From Betaproteobacteria bacterium (GTDB lineage: Bacteria > Pseudomonadota > Gammaproteobacteria > Burkholderiales > Burkholderiaceae_C), in the NCBI GenBank assembly GCA_025360705.1, contig JANYBQ010000345.1, positions 1 to 32,584 on the forward strand: DNA of 32,584 bases, given 5' to 3'. The position numbers and the translations under genes were made by a program. Below the pieces are notes generated by a model that saw nothing but the letters and a program-made list of their open reading frames with translations, made no database searches and had not been told where the DNA came from. Within the stretch, counting starts at the first letter, position 1. Each line of letters begins with the position of its first letter. This document shows, one piece after another, positions 14,263 to 23,595 of this stretch.

Positions 14263-15960
14263 ATGACAGAAGCCAGAGTGTTCCATCCACCGGGCCCGGG
14301 AGCCTGGGAGTTCGAAACGACGCATACGAGCCGGCCCGTAACGACCTTCACGCAGCAGGCGACGCTGCACGGATTCGCAGCGGGCTTCATCGCGAGCGCG
14401 GCGCGTTACGGCGTCATGCTGAGCCATCTGCAGCCCGCGTTTGTCCATGGTTTCATGTACCTCAGGGCGGTCGGTTTCGGCGCGCCCGAGGGCGCGAAAG
14501 GCCCGCCTCCCAAGCTCGTCATGCAGCTGCTCACCCGCCTCGTTCCCAAGATGCGCCAACGCATCCAGACCGCCCACGACGCCATCACCAACCGGGTCTG
14601 GCGCCATGACCTGGCGCGCTGGGACCAGGAGGTCAAACCGGCGGCGATTGCCCGGCACCGCGCGCTGCAGGGTATCGAGCTGGCGTCGCTGGACGATGCC
14701 GCGCTTGCCTTGCATGTCCGCGCGACCTATGAACATCTGTGCGCGATGTTGAAACAACACCACGATTTCACGCTGACGGTTGCCGTGCCCATCGGGGATT
14801 TCCTCGCGCATGTGCACCAGTGGACGGGCAAGCCCGCGGGCGAGATTCTGCAGGTGCTGCGCGGTACTTCAAAGATATCGCTGGGTGTCGCCCATGGGGA
14901 GCTGGCCGCTCTGGCGGCTGCCATCGATGCGGACCCGGCCGCACGGGCCATGCTGGACGGCGCCGGGCCGGCGCAGGCGGTCCTGGATGCGCTCTCGGTT
15001 CACCAGAGCACCGCCGGACCGTTGCATGCGTACCTGGACCTGGTCCGGGTACGCTGCCTCGGTTACGACCTGGGCTCCAAAAGCGTCGGTGAGATGCCCG
15101 AGGTGATAGTGCGTGCTATTCAGGCCAGCCTCGACGGGGCCGGTGCCCGGCGCGATGACGACTCGGCGATGCAGGCCCGCATCGCGTCGCTGCGCAATGC
15201 CGTGCCCCATGAACACCGCGCCGCGTTCGACGCGCTGCTGGCCGAGGTGCAGCTGATCAACCGGCTGCGCGACGAACGCGGACATTATTCCGACGGCTGG
15301 GCGATCGGCATTGCGCGCGGCGCGTTGCGCGAAGCCGGGCGTCGGCTTACGGCGCGTGGAACGCTGGCGTCGGCCGATTTGGCGCTCGATGCGTCGGTCG
15401 ACGAGATCGTCGGCATGCTCCATGGCCAAGTCGGCCCGACCGGGACCGAGCTGGCCGCGCGCTGCGCGTGGCGCACCGGCAAGACCACATCCAACCCGGA
15501 CGTTCCGGTGTGGCTCGGCGCGCCGCCCGCGCCGCCACCGCCGGCGGAATGGCTTCCGCCCAATGGACGGCGCACGGCGCGGGCGGTTGCGATTTTCATC
15601 GAGACCATGTTTATGGAGCCGGAACCGAAGAACACCCCGACCGCGCTGAAAGGCCTTGCCGTGAGCCCGGGCACCTACGAAGGCGTGGCGCGCCTTGTCG
15701 ACGACGAGGCCGATTTCGGCCGGATCCAGCGCGGCGACATCCTGGTAGCGCGCGCGACGTCCCCTTACTTCAACCTGGTGCTGCCGCTGCTGGGTGCCAT
15801 CGTCACCGACCGGGGCGGCCAGTTGTGCCACGCGGCGATCGTGGCCCGGGAGTACGGAATCCCCGCCGTGGTGGGCACACGCGAGGCGACCCGGCTGGTG
15901 CGCGATGGCGCGCGCCTGCGGGTCGACGGAACGACCGGCGAGGTCACGCTGCTGCCATGA
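14263..15960 (+). CDS. Phosphohistidine subunit of a split PEP-synthase-like phosphotransferase
   Basis: This 565-residue protein carries at its C-terminus (about 470-565) the PEP-utilising mobile domain: SPGTYEGVARLV, GDILVARATSPYF, and GGQLCHAAIVAREYGIPAVVG with the phospho-accepting His523. The residue before it is Cys rather than the usual Ser or Thr. The N-terminal 450 residues are mainly helical and resemble the substrate part of rifampicin phosphotransferase-type enzymes in position, though I cannot assign a substrate. No ATP-grasp domain is present; it is encoded by the next gene, which overlaps as ATGA. A strong GAGGAGGT ribosome site lies 8-9 bases before ATG 14263. The split resembles the PpsA/PpsB subunits of phenylphosphate synthase. 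Confidence 0.8.
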   Translation: MTEARVFHPPGPGAWEFETTHTSRPVTTFTQQATLHGFAAGFIASAARYGVMLSHLQPAFVHGFMYLRAVGFGAPEGAKGPPPKLVMQLLTRLVPKMRQRIQTAHDAITNRVWRHDLARWDQEVKPAAIARHRALQGIELASLDDAALALHVRATYEHLCAMLKQHHDFTLTVAVPIGDFLAHVHQWTGKPAGEILQVLRGTSKISLGVAHGELAALAAAIDADPAARAMLDGAGPAQAVLDALSVHQSTAGPLHAYLDLVRVRCLGYDLGSKSVGEMPEVIVRAIQASLDGAGARRDDDSAMQARIASLRNAVPHEHRAAFDALLAEVQLINRLRDERGHYSDGWAIGIARGALREAGRRLTARGTLASADLALDASVDEIVGMLHGQVGPTGTELAARCAWRTGKTTSNPDVPVWLGAPPAPPPPAEWLPPNGRRTARAVAIFIETMFMEPEPKNTPTALKGLAVSPGTYEGVARLVDDEADFGRIQRGDILVARATSPYFNLVLPLLGAIVTDRGGQLCHAAIVAREYGIPAVVGTREATRLVRDGARLRVDGTTGEVTLLP

Positions 15961-16769
15961 CAGTTGGCTTGGCCGAGGTTCGCGACGAGAGCCGGTTCGG
16001 CGGCAAGGCAACGCAGCTCGGAGCCTGTGTTCGTGCCGGGCTCCCGGTCCCTCCCGGCTTCGCGCTGGGTGTTGACCAGGTGCACGCGATTGCCCAGGGT
16101 AATGAGGAGGCGCTGGACCCGGTGTTCCGCCTGGCGGATGCGCTTGGCTCGGTTGCCGTGCGTTCTTCCGCCGTGGGTGAAGACGGCGCGAATGCCAGCT
16201 TCGCGGGGCAACACGCGACTGTGCTGGACGTGCGCGGTCGCGGCGCGTTGAAAGAGGCGATCCGCCGGGTGTGGGCCTCGGGGCAGACGGCCAGCGCGCA
16301 AGGGTATCGGGAACGGATGGGGGTCGAGGGGGCACCGCGTATGGCGATCGTGGTCCAGCAGCTGATCGCGGCCGAGACGGCGGGCGTGATGTTTACGTGC
16401 AACCCGATGACCGGAGACGATGAGCGTGTGGTCGAGGCGGCATGGGGCCTGGGCGAGGTGGTGGTGGCCGGTCTGGTGACGCCCGACCGGTACCGGCTAG
16501 GGCGCCATGGCGAGGTGCTGGAGCGCAGCGCGGGTGAAAAAGACATTGCCATTTGTTCGCTTGCCGGTGGTGGAACGGCGCAACATGCCGTGGCGCTCCA
16601 TCTGGTATCGGCCCTGTGCCTCAGCGACGCCCAGCTCGCGGCCCTCGGAGATTTGGCGCTGCTGTGCGAGGCGCACCATGGAGCGGGGCCGCACGACATC
16701 GAATTCGCATTTGCGGGCGGCGCGCTGTTTCTTCTGCAGCGCCGTTCGATCACCCGGGCCGCGCGGTAA
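15957..16769 (+). CDS. ATP-grasp (PEP synthase N-terminal-type) subunit of the split phosphotransferase
   Basis: The 270-residue protein is a stand-alone PPDK_N/PEP-synthase ATP-binding domain. It keeps the nucleotide-site residues: Lys17 in FGGKATQLG, Arg69 in AVRSSAVGEDG with the ASFAGQH loop, GVMFTCNPMTGD, and Glu249 and Gln261 in HDIEFAFAGGALFLLQRRS, spaced 12 apart as in pyruvate phosphate dikinase. At 270 residues it is shorter than the usual 300-330. The ATGA overlap with the preceding gene implies coupled translation and a stoichiometric complex: this subunit would phosphorylate His523 of the partner from ATP, which then phosphorylates an unknown acceptor. The MFS gene follows after 13 bases. 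Confidence 0.82.
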   Translation: MTVGLAEVRDESRFGGKATQLGACVRAGLPVPPGFALGVDQVHAIAQGNEEALDPVFRLADALGSVAVRSSAVGEDGANASFAGQHATVLDVRGRGALKEAIRRVWASGQTASAQGYRERMGVEGAPRMAIVVQQLIAAETAGVMFTCNPMTGDDERVVEAAWGLGEVVVAGLVTPDRYRLGRHGEVLERSAGEKDIAICSLAGGGTAQHAVALHLVSALCLSDAQLAALGDLALLCEAHHGAGPHDIEFAFAGGALFLLQRRSITRAAR

Positions 16770-16782
16770 GCGGACGCCCCGA

Positions 16783-18156
16783 GTGTCGGTGCAACAGGCT
16801 CCCATCAAAGCCTCGGCAAGTCCGGTCGCGCGGCGCGAACTGATTGCGCTGGCGTGCAGCATCGGCCTGATGCCGCTCAACTCCACCATGATCGCGGTCG
16901 CCATCCCGGCCATCGCCGCGGACTTGGCCGCGGCTCCGGGAGTGCTTATCCAGTGGCTGGTGACGAGTTACCTTGTTGTGGGTATCGTGGCACAAAGTCC
17001 GGCCGGAAAACTCGGGGATCGCGAGGGCTACACACGCGCCCTGGCCTTGGGCCAGGCGGTTTTCGCCTGCGGCAGCGTGCTTGGCTTCTTGGCCCATGCG
17101 CTGCCCCTTCTGGTGGCCGCACGGGTACTGATGGCCGTGGGTGGAGCGATCATCATGCCCTCCGCGATGGCGATGGTTCGGGTGCGACTGCCCGCGGAAC
17201 AACGCGCCAAGGCTTTTGGCATGTTCGGCGCCGTGATGGGCCTGTCGGCGGCTATCGGTCCCCTGATAGGAGGCGAGATCGCGTCCCGCTTCGGCTGGCC
17301 TGCGCTGTTTCTGGTGAACATCGCGCCACTGGCGCTGGCCCGGGTTTTGGGCTCGGGCAAAGGTCCTGCGCCGGACCGGGAGCCAACCCAGGCTCGCAAG
17401 GCCCGTTTCGACGTGTTGGGCAGCGTGTTGCTTGGCTTGGGCCTGGTGCTGGTTGTGATCGGAGCCCGGAGCCCGGCACTGTGGCTGCCACTGGTCGGCA
17501 CTGGCTTGGCGACCCTGTTTGCATTTGTCTGGTGGGAACGGCGCGCCACCGATCCGGTGGTCGATCTTCGGCTCTTCATGCACCGTGCCTTCACGGCGGG
17601 AACGCTGATCGTGGGGCTGCAGAATTTCGCGATGTACGCGCTGTTGTTCGAACTTCCGGTCGTGTTCTCCAGAAGCTTCGGTGCCACCTCGGCGCAGTCT
17701 GGGCGGGCGCTGCTCGCGCTGACGCTGGCCATGGTGGTGGGCTCGATGCTGGGGGGTCGAGTCGCGGGGGCGATCGGTTCGCGCAAGGGCGCCTTGCTCG
17801 GTAGCTTGGTGGCTTTCGCGGGGGGCGTGCTGCTGGCGTTACGCCCCCTGGCCGGCGTCACGGATTCACTGCCCGCGCTTCTTGTGCTGGGCTTTGGGCT
17901 CGGATTCACGACACCGGCCGCGACCGCCGCGCTGATGGCGGTCGCGCGACCGGGCGAAAGCGGGATGGCGTCCGCTGTCTCAAGCACCGTGCGTTACCTC
18001 GGGGGGATCGCGGGCGTCGCCGTGGTCAGCGCACTTGTCGCGGGCGACGATGTTCTTGCGGCGCACAGGAGCGCCGCAGTGGTCTTTGCGCTGGCGCTCG
18101 GGCTGGCCACTGCGCTGGCCACTGTCATTCCCCGTCACAAAATCCGCGGCCCATAA
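16783..18156 (+). CDS. MFS transporter, DHA2-like (EmrB/QacA type)
   Basis: About 457 residues with 12-14 hydrophobic helices. MFS motif A appears as GKLGDREGYTRAL after helix 2, the antiporter-type motif C as GAVMGLSAAIGPLIGGEI in helix 5, and a second-half repeat near LLFELPVVFSRSFG. The length and motifs fit the proton-driven drug or metabolite exporters. The start is taken at GTG 16783 (GTG 16789 is an alternative), 13 bases after the ATP-grasp gene, so it is the third gene of the phosphotransferase operon. That setting suggests export or uptake of the phosphotransferase substrate or product. No periplasmic adaptor gene is adjacent. Confidence 0.88.
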   Translation: MSVQQAPIKASASPVARRELIALACSIGLMPLNSTMIAVAIPAIAADLAAAPGVLIQWLVTSYLVVGIVAQSPAGKLGDREGYTRALALGQAVFACGSVLGFLAHALPLLVAARVLMAVGGAIIMPSAMAMVRVRLPAEQRAKAFGMFGAVMGLSAAIGPLIGGEIASRFGWPALFLVNIAPLALARVLGSGKGPAPDREPTQARKARFDVLGSVLLGLGLVLVVIGARSPALWLPLVGTGLATLFAFVWWERRATDPVVDLRLFMHRAFTAGTLIVGLQNFAMYALLFELPVVFSRSFGATSAQSGRALLALTLAMVVGSMLGGRVAGAIGSRKGALLGSLVAFAGGVLLALRPLAGVTDSLPALLVLGFGLGFTTPAATAALMAVARPGESGMASAVSSTVRYLGGIAGVAVVSALVAGDDVLAAHRSAAVVFALALGLATALATVIPRHKIRGP

Positions 18157-18208
18157 CGTACAGGTGTCGCTGTCCAGCGCGGCACAATGCCGCGAGGAGA
18201 CACTGCCC

Positions 18209-19549
18209 ATGCCCGCCACCCATACTATTCCGCGCCCCGACCTGGAACCCGGAGCTTTCCTGGAACATCTCTACAACGTCGCCGTACTGCGCGCCTTGCC
18301 GCTGCACAACACGGCGGCTTATTTGCCCGCGCCACCCGATCCCGCAAGCGGCGGCCGCACCATCGTGCTGGGCGCCGGCAAGGCGGCGGGCTCCATGGCG
18401 CAGGCAGTGGAAACGTGGTGGCCCGTCAATGCGCCGCTGCAGGGTCTGGTGGTGACGCGGTACCACCATATTCCGCCGCGTGCGCCTGATCTGAAGCAAC
18501 GCATTGAAGTGGTCGAAGCCTCGCATCCGGTGCCCGACGCCGCGGGCATGGCGGCCGCGCAACGCATCCTGGCCATGGCGCGGGGGCTGACAAAAAACGA
18601 TCTTGTGTTGTGCCTGATCTCGGGCGGCGCGTCGGCGCTGCTGACCCTTCCGACAGTCGGCCTGACGCTGGAACAAAAGCAAAACGTCAACCTGGCCTTG
18701 CTGGACAGCGGCGCCAGCATTTCCGACATGAATTGCGTGCGCAAACATCTGTCGCGGATCAAGGGTGGGCGACTGGCCGCCGCCTGTTTCCCGGCGCGCG
18801 TTGTGACGCTGGCCATCAGCGACGTGCCGGGCGACGACCCGGGCATCATCGGCAGCGGTCCGACCGTGCCCGATGTCACGACCTGCGCTGACGCTCTGGC
18901 GGTATTGCGGCGCTACCGCATAGACCTGCCGGCCGAAGTGCTCGACGCATTGCGAAAAAATGACCTCGAAACACCCAAGCCCGGCGACGCCGTATTTATG
19001 GGCCATGCAGTGCACCTGATCGCGACGCCGCAACAAAGCCTGGAAGCCGCGGCGGCCGCAGCGCGCGCGGCAGGCCTGAACGCCTACCTATTGAGCGACG
19101 CAATGGAAGGCGAGTCGCGCGAGGTGGGCAAGGTGCATGCAGCACTGGCGCGTGCCGTGGCGCTGCGCGGCCAACCCTTCACCCGTCCCTGCGTGATTCT
19201 GAGCGGCGGGGAGACCACGGTCACGATCCGGCCCCGTACGCCCGGCGCGGCGAAAGGCCGAGGCGGGCGCGCCGGCGAATTCTGCATGGGCCTGGCCCAG
19301 GCCTTGCAGGGCCAGCCGGGCGTCTACGCGCTGGCGGCGGATACCGACGGCATCGACGGTGTAGAGGACAACGCCGGCGCGCATGTGCTGCCCGACACCT
19401 TGCAGCGCGCGAACGCTTTGGGCATGAAGATCGACCAGTACCTGGACCGCAACGACGCCTACGGTTATTTCAGCGCTTTGGGCGACCTGGTCGTTACCGG
19501 ACCCACGCACACCAACGTCAACGACTTCCGGGCGATCCTGGTGTTGTAG
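18209..19549 (+). CDS. ttuD: Glycerate 2-kinase (MOFRL family)
   Basis: The 446-residue enzyme phosphorylates D-glycerate to 2-phosphoglycerate. The N-terminal DUF4147 domain has TIVLGAGKAAGSMAQAVE, VVEASHPVPDAAG, LCLISGGASALLTLP, MNCVRKHLSRIKGGRLA and ISDVPGDDPGIIGSGPTVPD. The C-terminal MOFRL domain has LSGGETTVTI, GRGGRAGEFCMGLA and AADTDGIDG. GAGGAGA lies 8 bases before ATG 18209. In purine degradation, glyoxylate from ureidoglycolate can be turned into glycerate by glyoxylate carboligase and a reductase, and this kinase closes that path. Those two enzymes are not in the window. The product is also called GckA. Confidence 0.92.
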   Translation: MPATHTIPRPDLEPGAFLEHLYNVAVLRALPLHNTAAYLPAPPDPASGGRTIVLGAGKAAGSMAQAVETWWPVNAPLQGLVVTRYHHIPPRAPDLKQRIEVVEASHPVPDAAGMAAAQRILAMARGLTKNDLVLCLISGGASALLTLPTVGLTLEQKQNVNLALLDSGASISDMNCVRKHLSRIKGGRLAAACFPARVVTLAISDVPGDDPGIIGSGPTVPDVTTCADALAVLRRYRIDLPAEVLDALRKNDLETPKPGDAVFMGHAVHLIATPQQSLEAAAAAARAAGLNAYLLSDAMEGESREVGKVHAALARAVALRGQPFTRPCVILSGGETTVTIRPRTPGAAKGRGGRAGEFCMGLAQALQGQPGVYALAADTDGIDGVEDNAGAHVLPDTLQRANALGMKIDQYLDRNDAYGYFSALGDLVVTGPTHTNVNDFRAILVL

Positions 19550-19573
19550 CACCCATGGGCCTGAAGGCCAGCA

Positions 19574-22003
19574 TCAGCGCCATTTAAGCGCGCGCAACAC
19601 GTTCTCCGCCGTGGCGGGGGCCACCAGCCTGACCGGTGCGTGCCCATCCGGCTGCGTAGCCGCAACCGCGGCGCGCAGCGCCTCGTAGACACCGATGGCC
19701 AGCATGAGAGGCGGCTCACCCACCGCCTTGCTGCCGAAGACGTTGTCTTCGCGATTGGCCTCAGGCCACAGCGCCACGTTGAAATGCGCGGGCACGTCGC
19801 CAGCGGTTGGAATTTTGTAGGTGCTGGGCGCGTGGGTCGACAGATGCCCCTTGTCGTTCCACACCAGCTGCTCGGTGGTGAGCCAGCCCATGCCCTGTAC
19901 AAAGCCGCCTTCGATCTGGCCAATGTCGATGGCCGGGTTGATGGAGCGCCCCACGTCCTGCAGGATGTCGATCTTGAGCACCCGGCTCTCGCCAGTCAGC
20001 GTGTCGATTGCCACTTCGGTGCAACCGGCGCCGTACGCGAAATAAAAGAACGGCCGGCCCGTGAGCGTGACCTTGTCGTAGTGGATCTTGGGCGTACGGT
20101 AAAAACCGTCACTCCAGAGCTGGATGCGATTCGCGTACGCCAGTTTCACCACGTCGTTGAAGTCGCGGGTCACGCTGGGGGAGCTTATCCGGCCACCCGC
20201 GAAGCGGATCGCTCCAGCTCCGCAGCCGTCCAGTCCGGCGACGAACTGCGCCAGGTTGTCGCGTATGTGGCGCGCCGCGAACTGCGCCGCGCGGCCGTTC
20301 AAATCGGTGCCGGCAGACGCGGCAGTGGCCGAGGCATTGGGAATCTTGCTGGTGTCGCTGGCCGTGGACAACACCCGCTCGAACGGCACGCCGAGTTCGT
20401 CCGCCACGATCGCCGCCACCTTGGTGTTCAGGCCCTGGCCCATTTCGGTGCCGCCGTGGTTGACCTGCACGCTGCCGTCGGTGTAGACATGTACCAGCGC
20501 ACCGGCCTGGTTGAACAAGGTGGCCGTGAACGAGATGCCGAATTTGACCGGCGTCAGAGCGATGCCGCGTTTGATCACCGGGCTGTTCAGGTTCCACGCC
20601 GTGATGGCCGCGCGCCGTTCGCGGTAGTGCGAAGACCGCTCCAGCTGGGACATCAGCGGGTCCAGGATGTTGTCCTCGACCTGCATCCGGTAATGCGTGG
20701 TGTCGCGGCGCTGCTCAGGCGCGGTTGCGCTTGCGGGCGCGAGGACTTCGTCGCTGTACAAGTTGCGTTTGCGCACGTCCAGCGGGTCCAGGCCCAGGCT
20801 GCGCGCGATGTCGCCCATGATGGCTTCGATAACGATCACGCCCTGCGGGCCGCCAAAGCCGCGGAACGCCGTGTGGCTCTGGGTATTGGTCCTGCAGCGG
20901 TAAGACGCGATGTCCACGTCGGCCAAAAAGTAGGCGTTGTCGCTGTGGAACACCGCGCGGTCGGACACCGGACCGCTCAGGTCGGCGGAAAAACCGCAGT
21001 TGGTCATCAGCACCAGCTTCAGGCCATTCAGCCGGCCGGTGTCGTCGAAGCCTGCCGTGTACTCATATGCAAAAGGATGGCGCTTGCCCGTCACCATAAA
21101 GTCGTCGTCGCGGTCCATCCGCAACTTGACCGGACGCTTGAGTTTGTGGGCGGCGATCGCGGCCCACACCGCCATGTGCCCAGCCTGTGTTTCCTTGCCG
21201 CCAAAGCCGCCGCCCATGCGCCGGCACTCGACGCGCACTGCGTGGTTGTCGATGCCCAGCGCATGCGACACCCAGTGCTGCACTTCCCCGGGATGCTGGG
21301 TGCTGGAATACACCACCCACTGGTTCTGTTCCTGGGGCACCACGTAGGCGACCTGGCCTTCCAGGTAAAAGTGCTCCTGCCCGCCGACTTCCAGCGTGCC
21401 GCTGAGCTGGTGGGGCGCGCGTTGCAGGGCCGCAGCCGCATCGCCGCGGCGCACGAACACCGGCGGCAATACATAACTCTGCGCCGCCATCGCATCATGT
21501 ACGTTCAGGATGGCCGGCAGCTCCTCGATCCGCGGCTTGACCTTGCGCGCTGCGCGTCGGGCGTGCATCACCGTATCGGCTACCACGACACCCACCACCT
21601 GTCCGACGTGTTTAACCTCGGTGGTGGCGAATATCGGCTCGTCACCGATAAACGATGCCAGCATGCGATGGCCCGGAATGTCGCGTGCCAGGATCACATC
21701 GCGCACACCCGGCATGGCCAGGGCGGCGGTGGCATCGACGCCCAGCAGCCGGCCATGTGCCACTGTGGATAACACCGGCGCGGCAAACAACGTGCCCTTG
21801 ATTTCACCGATGTCGTCGATGTAAGTGGCGGCTCCCGCTACCTGCGCGCCCGCGCTTTCGTGGGGCCGGGACACACCAGAGGCGGGGCCGGTTACCGCGC
21901 CACCGTTCAGACTGGGGTTTGAGAAGCTTTCACGCCCTTGGACAGGGTCAGGAAAAACGGAAGTTATTTTGGCGCGAACAGGCAGTTTTTCCGGTGCGTT
22001 CAT
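19574..22003 (-). CDS. xdhB: Xanthine dehydrogenase, molybdopterin-binding subunit XdhB
   Basis: The 809-residue large subunit holds the molybdenum cofactor and oxidises hypoxanthine and xanthine to urate. It shows SAGAQVAGAATYIDD near the start, the glycine-rich MGGGFGGKETQAG, the substrate-Arg loop HTAFRGFGGPQG, GGTEMGQGLNTKV, and the catalytic Glu763 in SKAVGEPPLMLA. The length is close to that of the family (about 770-800), with a slightly long N-terminal leader. It overlaps xdhA by the ATGA 22003-22000 and ends convergent with glycerate kinase, 24 bases apart. The cofactor inserter XdhC is encoded 8 kb away. Confidence 0.95.
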   Translation of the reverse strand: MNAPEKLPVRAKITSVFPDPVQGRESFSNPSLNGGAVTGPASGVSRPHESAGAQVAGAATYIDDIGEIKGTLFAAPVLSTVAHGRLLGVDATAALAMPGVRDVILARDIPGHRMLASFIGDEPIFATTEVKHVGQVVGVVVADTVMHARRAARKVKPRIEELPAILNVHDAMAAQSYVLPPVFVRRGDAAAALQRAPHQLSGTLEVGGQEHFYLEGQVAYVVPQEQNQWVVYSSTQHPGEVQHWVSHALGIDNHAVRVECRRMGGGFGGKETQAGHMAVWAAIAAHKLKRPVKLRMDRDDDFMVTGKRHPFAYEYTAGFDDTGRLNGLKLVLMTNCGFSADLSGPVSDRAVFHSDNAYFLADVDIASYRCRTNTQSHTAFRGFGGPQGVIVIEAIMGDIARSLGLDPLDVRKRNLYSDEVLAPASATAPEQRRDTTHYRMQVEDNILDPLMSQLERSSHYRERRAAITAWNLNSPVIKRGIALTPVKFGISFTATLFNQAGALVHVYTDGSVQVNHGGTEMGQGLNTKVAAIVADELGVPFERVLSTASDTSKIPNASATAASAGTDLNGRAAQFAARHIRDNLAQFVAGLDGCGAGAIRFAGGRISSPSVTRDFNDVVKLAYANRIQLWSDGFYRTPKIHYDKVTLTGRPFFYFAYGAGCTEVAIDTLTGESRVLKIDILQDVGRSINPAIDIGQIEGGFVQGMGWLTTEQLVWNDKGHLSTHAPSTYKIPTAGDVPAHFNVALWPEANREDNVFGSKAVGEPPLMLAIGVYEALRAAVAATQPDGHAPVRLVAPATAENVLRALKWR

Positions 22004-23595
22004 ACGACCTCCTCGGGCAGCGTGAAAGACTCGAGATTGATCGCCTGCATGCCCCGGCTCTCCAGCCAGAAGCGTTGCAGCAAATTGCCCAGCACCTCGC
22101 TGCGATAGGCCGCGCTGGCGCGCATATCCGAGATCGGCTGGAATTCCGCGCGCAGGATGCTCATGGCGGTCTGCACCGTGTCGAGTGTCCAGGCCTGGCC
22201 CTGCAGCGCCGCTTCAGTTTTATGCGCACGCACGGGTGTGGCGGCGACACCGCCGACACCGATCGATGCCGACACCACGCGCGCGTCGTCGATTCGCAGC
22301 TTGAGCGCCAGGCAGATAGCCGAAATGTCGTCATCGAAGCGCTTGGAGATTTTGTACACGCGCAGGAATTCGGGGACATTTGTTTGCCTGGGGCCCTGCG
22401 CCGCACCCGGGTCGTCCGCCACCGCGGTCAACGGCACCTTGATCCAGGCCAGCACTTCGTCGCTTGCCATCACGTTTTTGCGGTAGCCGGTGTACAGCGC
22501 CTCCAGCGGCAGTTCGCGGCGGCCACGTACGCTCATCAACACCACCGTCGCGCGCAGCGCGATCAACAGCGGCATGCTGTCGCCGATCGGCGATCCGTTG
22601 GCCACGTTGCCGCCCATCGTGCCGGCATTGCGCACCGGCAAACCCGCGAACCGGTGGGCGAAAACACGCAGCTGCGGCCGGCTTGCAACCAGTGCCGTAT
22701 ATGCGTCGGCCAGTGGAACAGCGGCGCCGATAACAACCTGGCTCGGTTCGAACTCGATGCGACGTAGCTCGGCCACCCGTGTCAAGTCCAGCACGCTGGC
22801 AAATTCCATATGCAGCTTGGTGACCCACAAGCCCACGTCGGTGCAGCCGGCCACGAGTTGGGCTTGCGGGTGGTCGGCGCGTGCCTGGAGCAGCTGTTTC
22901 AACGTACGCGGTGCCATGTATCCGGACCAGGATTCAGGCGCCGGGTACTCCGTTCGCACCGGGCTAGTCGAAGTGCCGATCGAGGCTTCGGCAGGCGCAG
23001 CCCGAACGGAGCTTGCTTCCTCGTCGCGCGTCGAAGCGGCAAGCAGCTCATCGAGTTGCACCTTTAGCCGTGCTTCATCCACCCGCACAGCCGGAAAATC
23101 GCCCATCCTTGTGGCCGCTTCCAGAATCGGCTTGTAGCCGGTGCAGCGGCACAGATTGCCCGAGAGTGCTTCCTGCGCCAGTTCGCGCGAAATCGTTTCA
23201 CCCTGGCAGCTATGGGTCTGGTACATGCCAAACAGGCTCATCACAAAACCGGGGGTGCAGAAGCCGCACTGCGATCCGTGGCACTGCACCATGGCTCGCT
23301 GCGCCGGGTGCAAGCTTCCGTCTTCCGCGGCGAGGTCTTCCACTGTCCACAGCGCCAGCCCATCCACGGCATGCGCCAGTTTGATGCAGCTATTGACGGC
23401 GCGGTAGATCAGCCTGTCGCCGGCCAATTCGCCCAGCACCACGGTGCATGCGCCGCAGTCGCCTTCACCGCAACCTTCCTTGGTACCGGTGCAGCCCAGG
23501 TCTTCACGCAACACTTCCAGCAGCGTGCGGCTGGGTGCTACATTTTCCAGCACCACGGGCTGGCCACGCCGGATAAAACGGATTGTCTGGGTCAT
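22000..23595 (-). CDS. xdhA: Xanthine dehydrogenase, iron-sulfur/FAD subunit XdhA
   Basis: The 531-residue small subunit passes electrons from XdhB to NAD. The N-terminal plant-type [2Fe-2S] cluster uses Cys42, Cys47, Cys50 and Cys70 (EGCGEGDCGACTVV). The second cluster uses Cys110 and Cys113 (SQCGFCTPG) and Cys149 and Cys151 (LCRCTGYKPI). The FAD domain (about 225-410) has LVAGCTDVGLWVTK and the FAD loop GTMGGNVANGSPIGDSMPLL. A C-terminal CO dehydrogenase flavoprotein domain follows. A less conserved linker (about 180-215) joins the parts. It is the first gene of the xdhAB operon and is transcribed divergently from the purine ABC importer across 208 bases. Confidence 0.95.
   Translation of the reverse strand: MTQTIRFIRRGQPVVLENVAPSRTLLEVLREDLGCTGTKEGCGEGDCGACTVVLGELAGDRLIYRAVNSCIKLAHAVDGLALWTVEDLAAEDGSLHPAQRAMVQCHGSQCGFCTPGFVMSLFGMYQTHSCQGETISRELAQEALSGNLCRCTGYKPILEAATRMGDFPAVRVDEARLKVQLDELLAASTRDEEASSVRAAPAEASIGTSTSPVRTEYPAPESWSGYMAPRTLKQLLQARADHPQAQLVAGCTDVGLWVTKLHMEFASVLDLTRVAELRRIEFEPSQVVIGAAVPLADAYTALVASRPQLRVFAHRFAGLPVRNAGTMGGNVANGSPIGDSMPLLIALRATVVLMSVRGRRELPLEALYTGYRKNVMASDEVLAWIKVPLTAVADDPGAAQGPRQTNVPEFLRVYKISKRFDDDISAICLALKLRIDDARVVSASIGVGGVAATPVRAHKTEAALQGQAWTLDTVQTAMSILRAEFQPISDMRASAAYRSEVLGNLLQRFWLESRGMQAINLESFTLPEEVV

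Noticed and set aside
18155-18170. Short match (CGTACAGGTGT) to the centre of the 114-bp repeat between the MFS and glycerate kinase genes
   Set aside because: The arms of the repeat are absent on both sides, so it is not a third copy.
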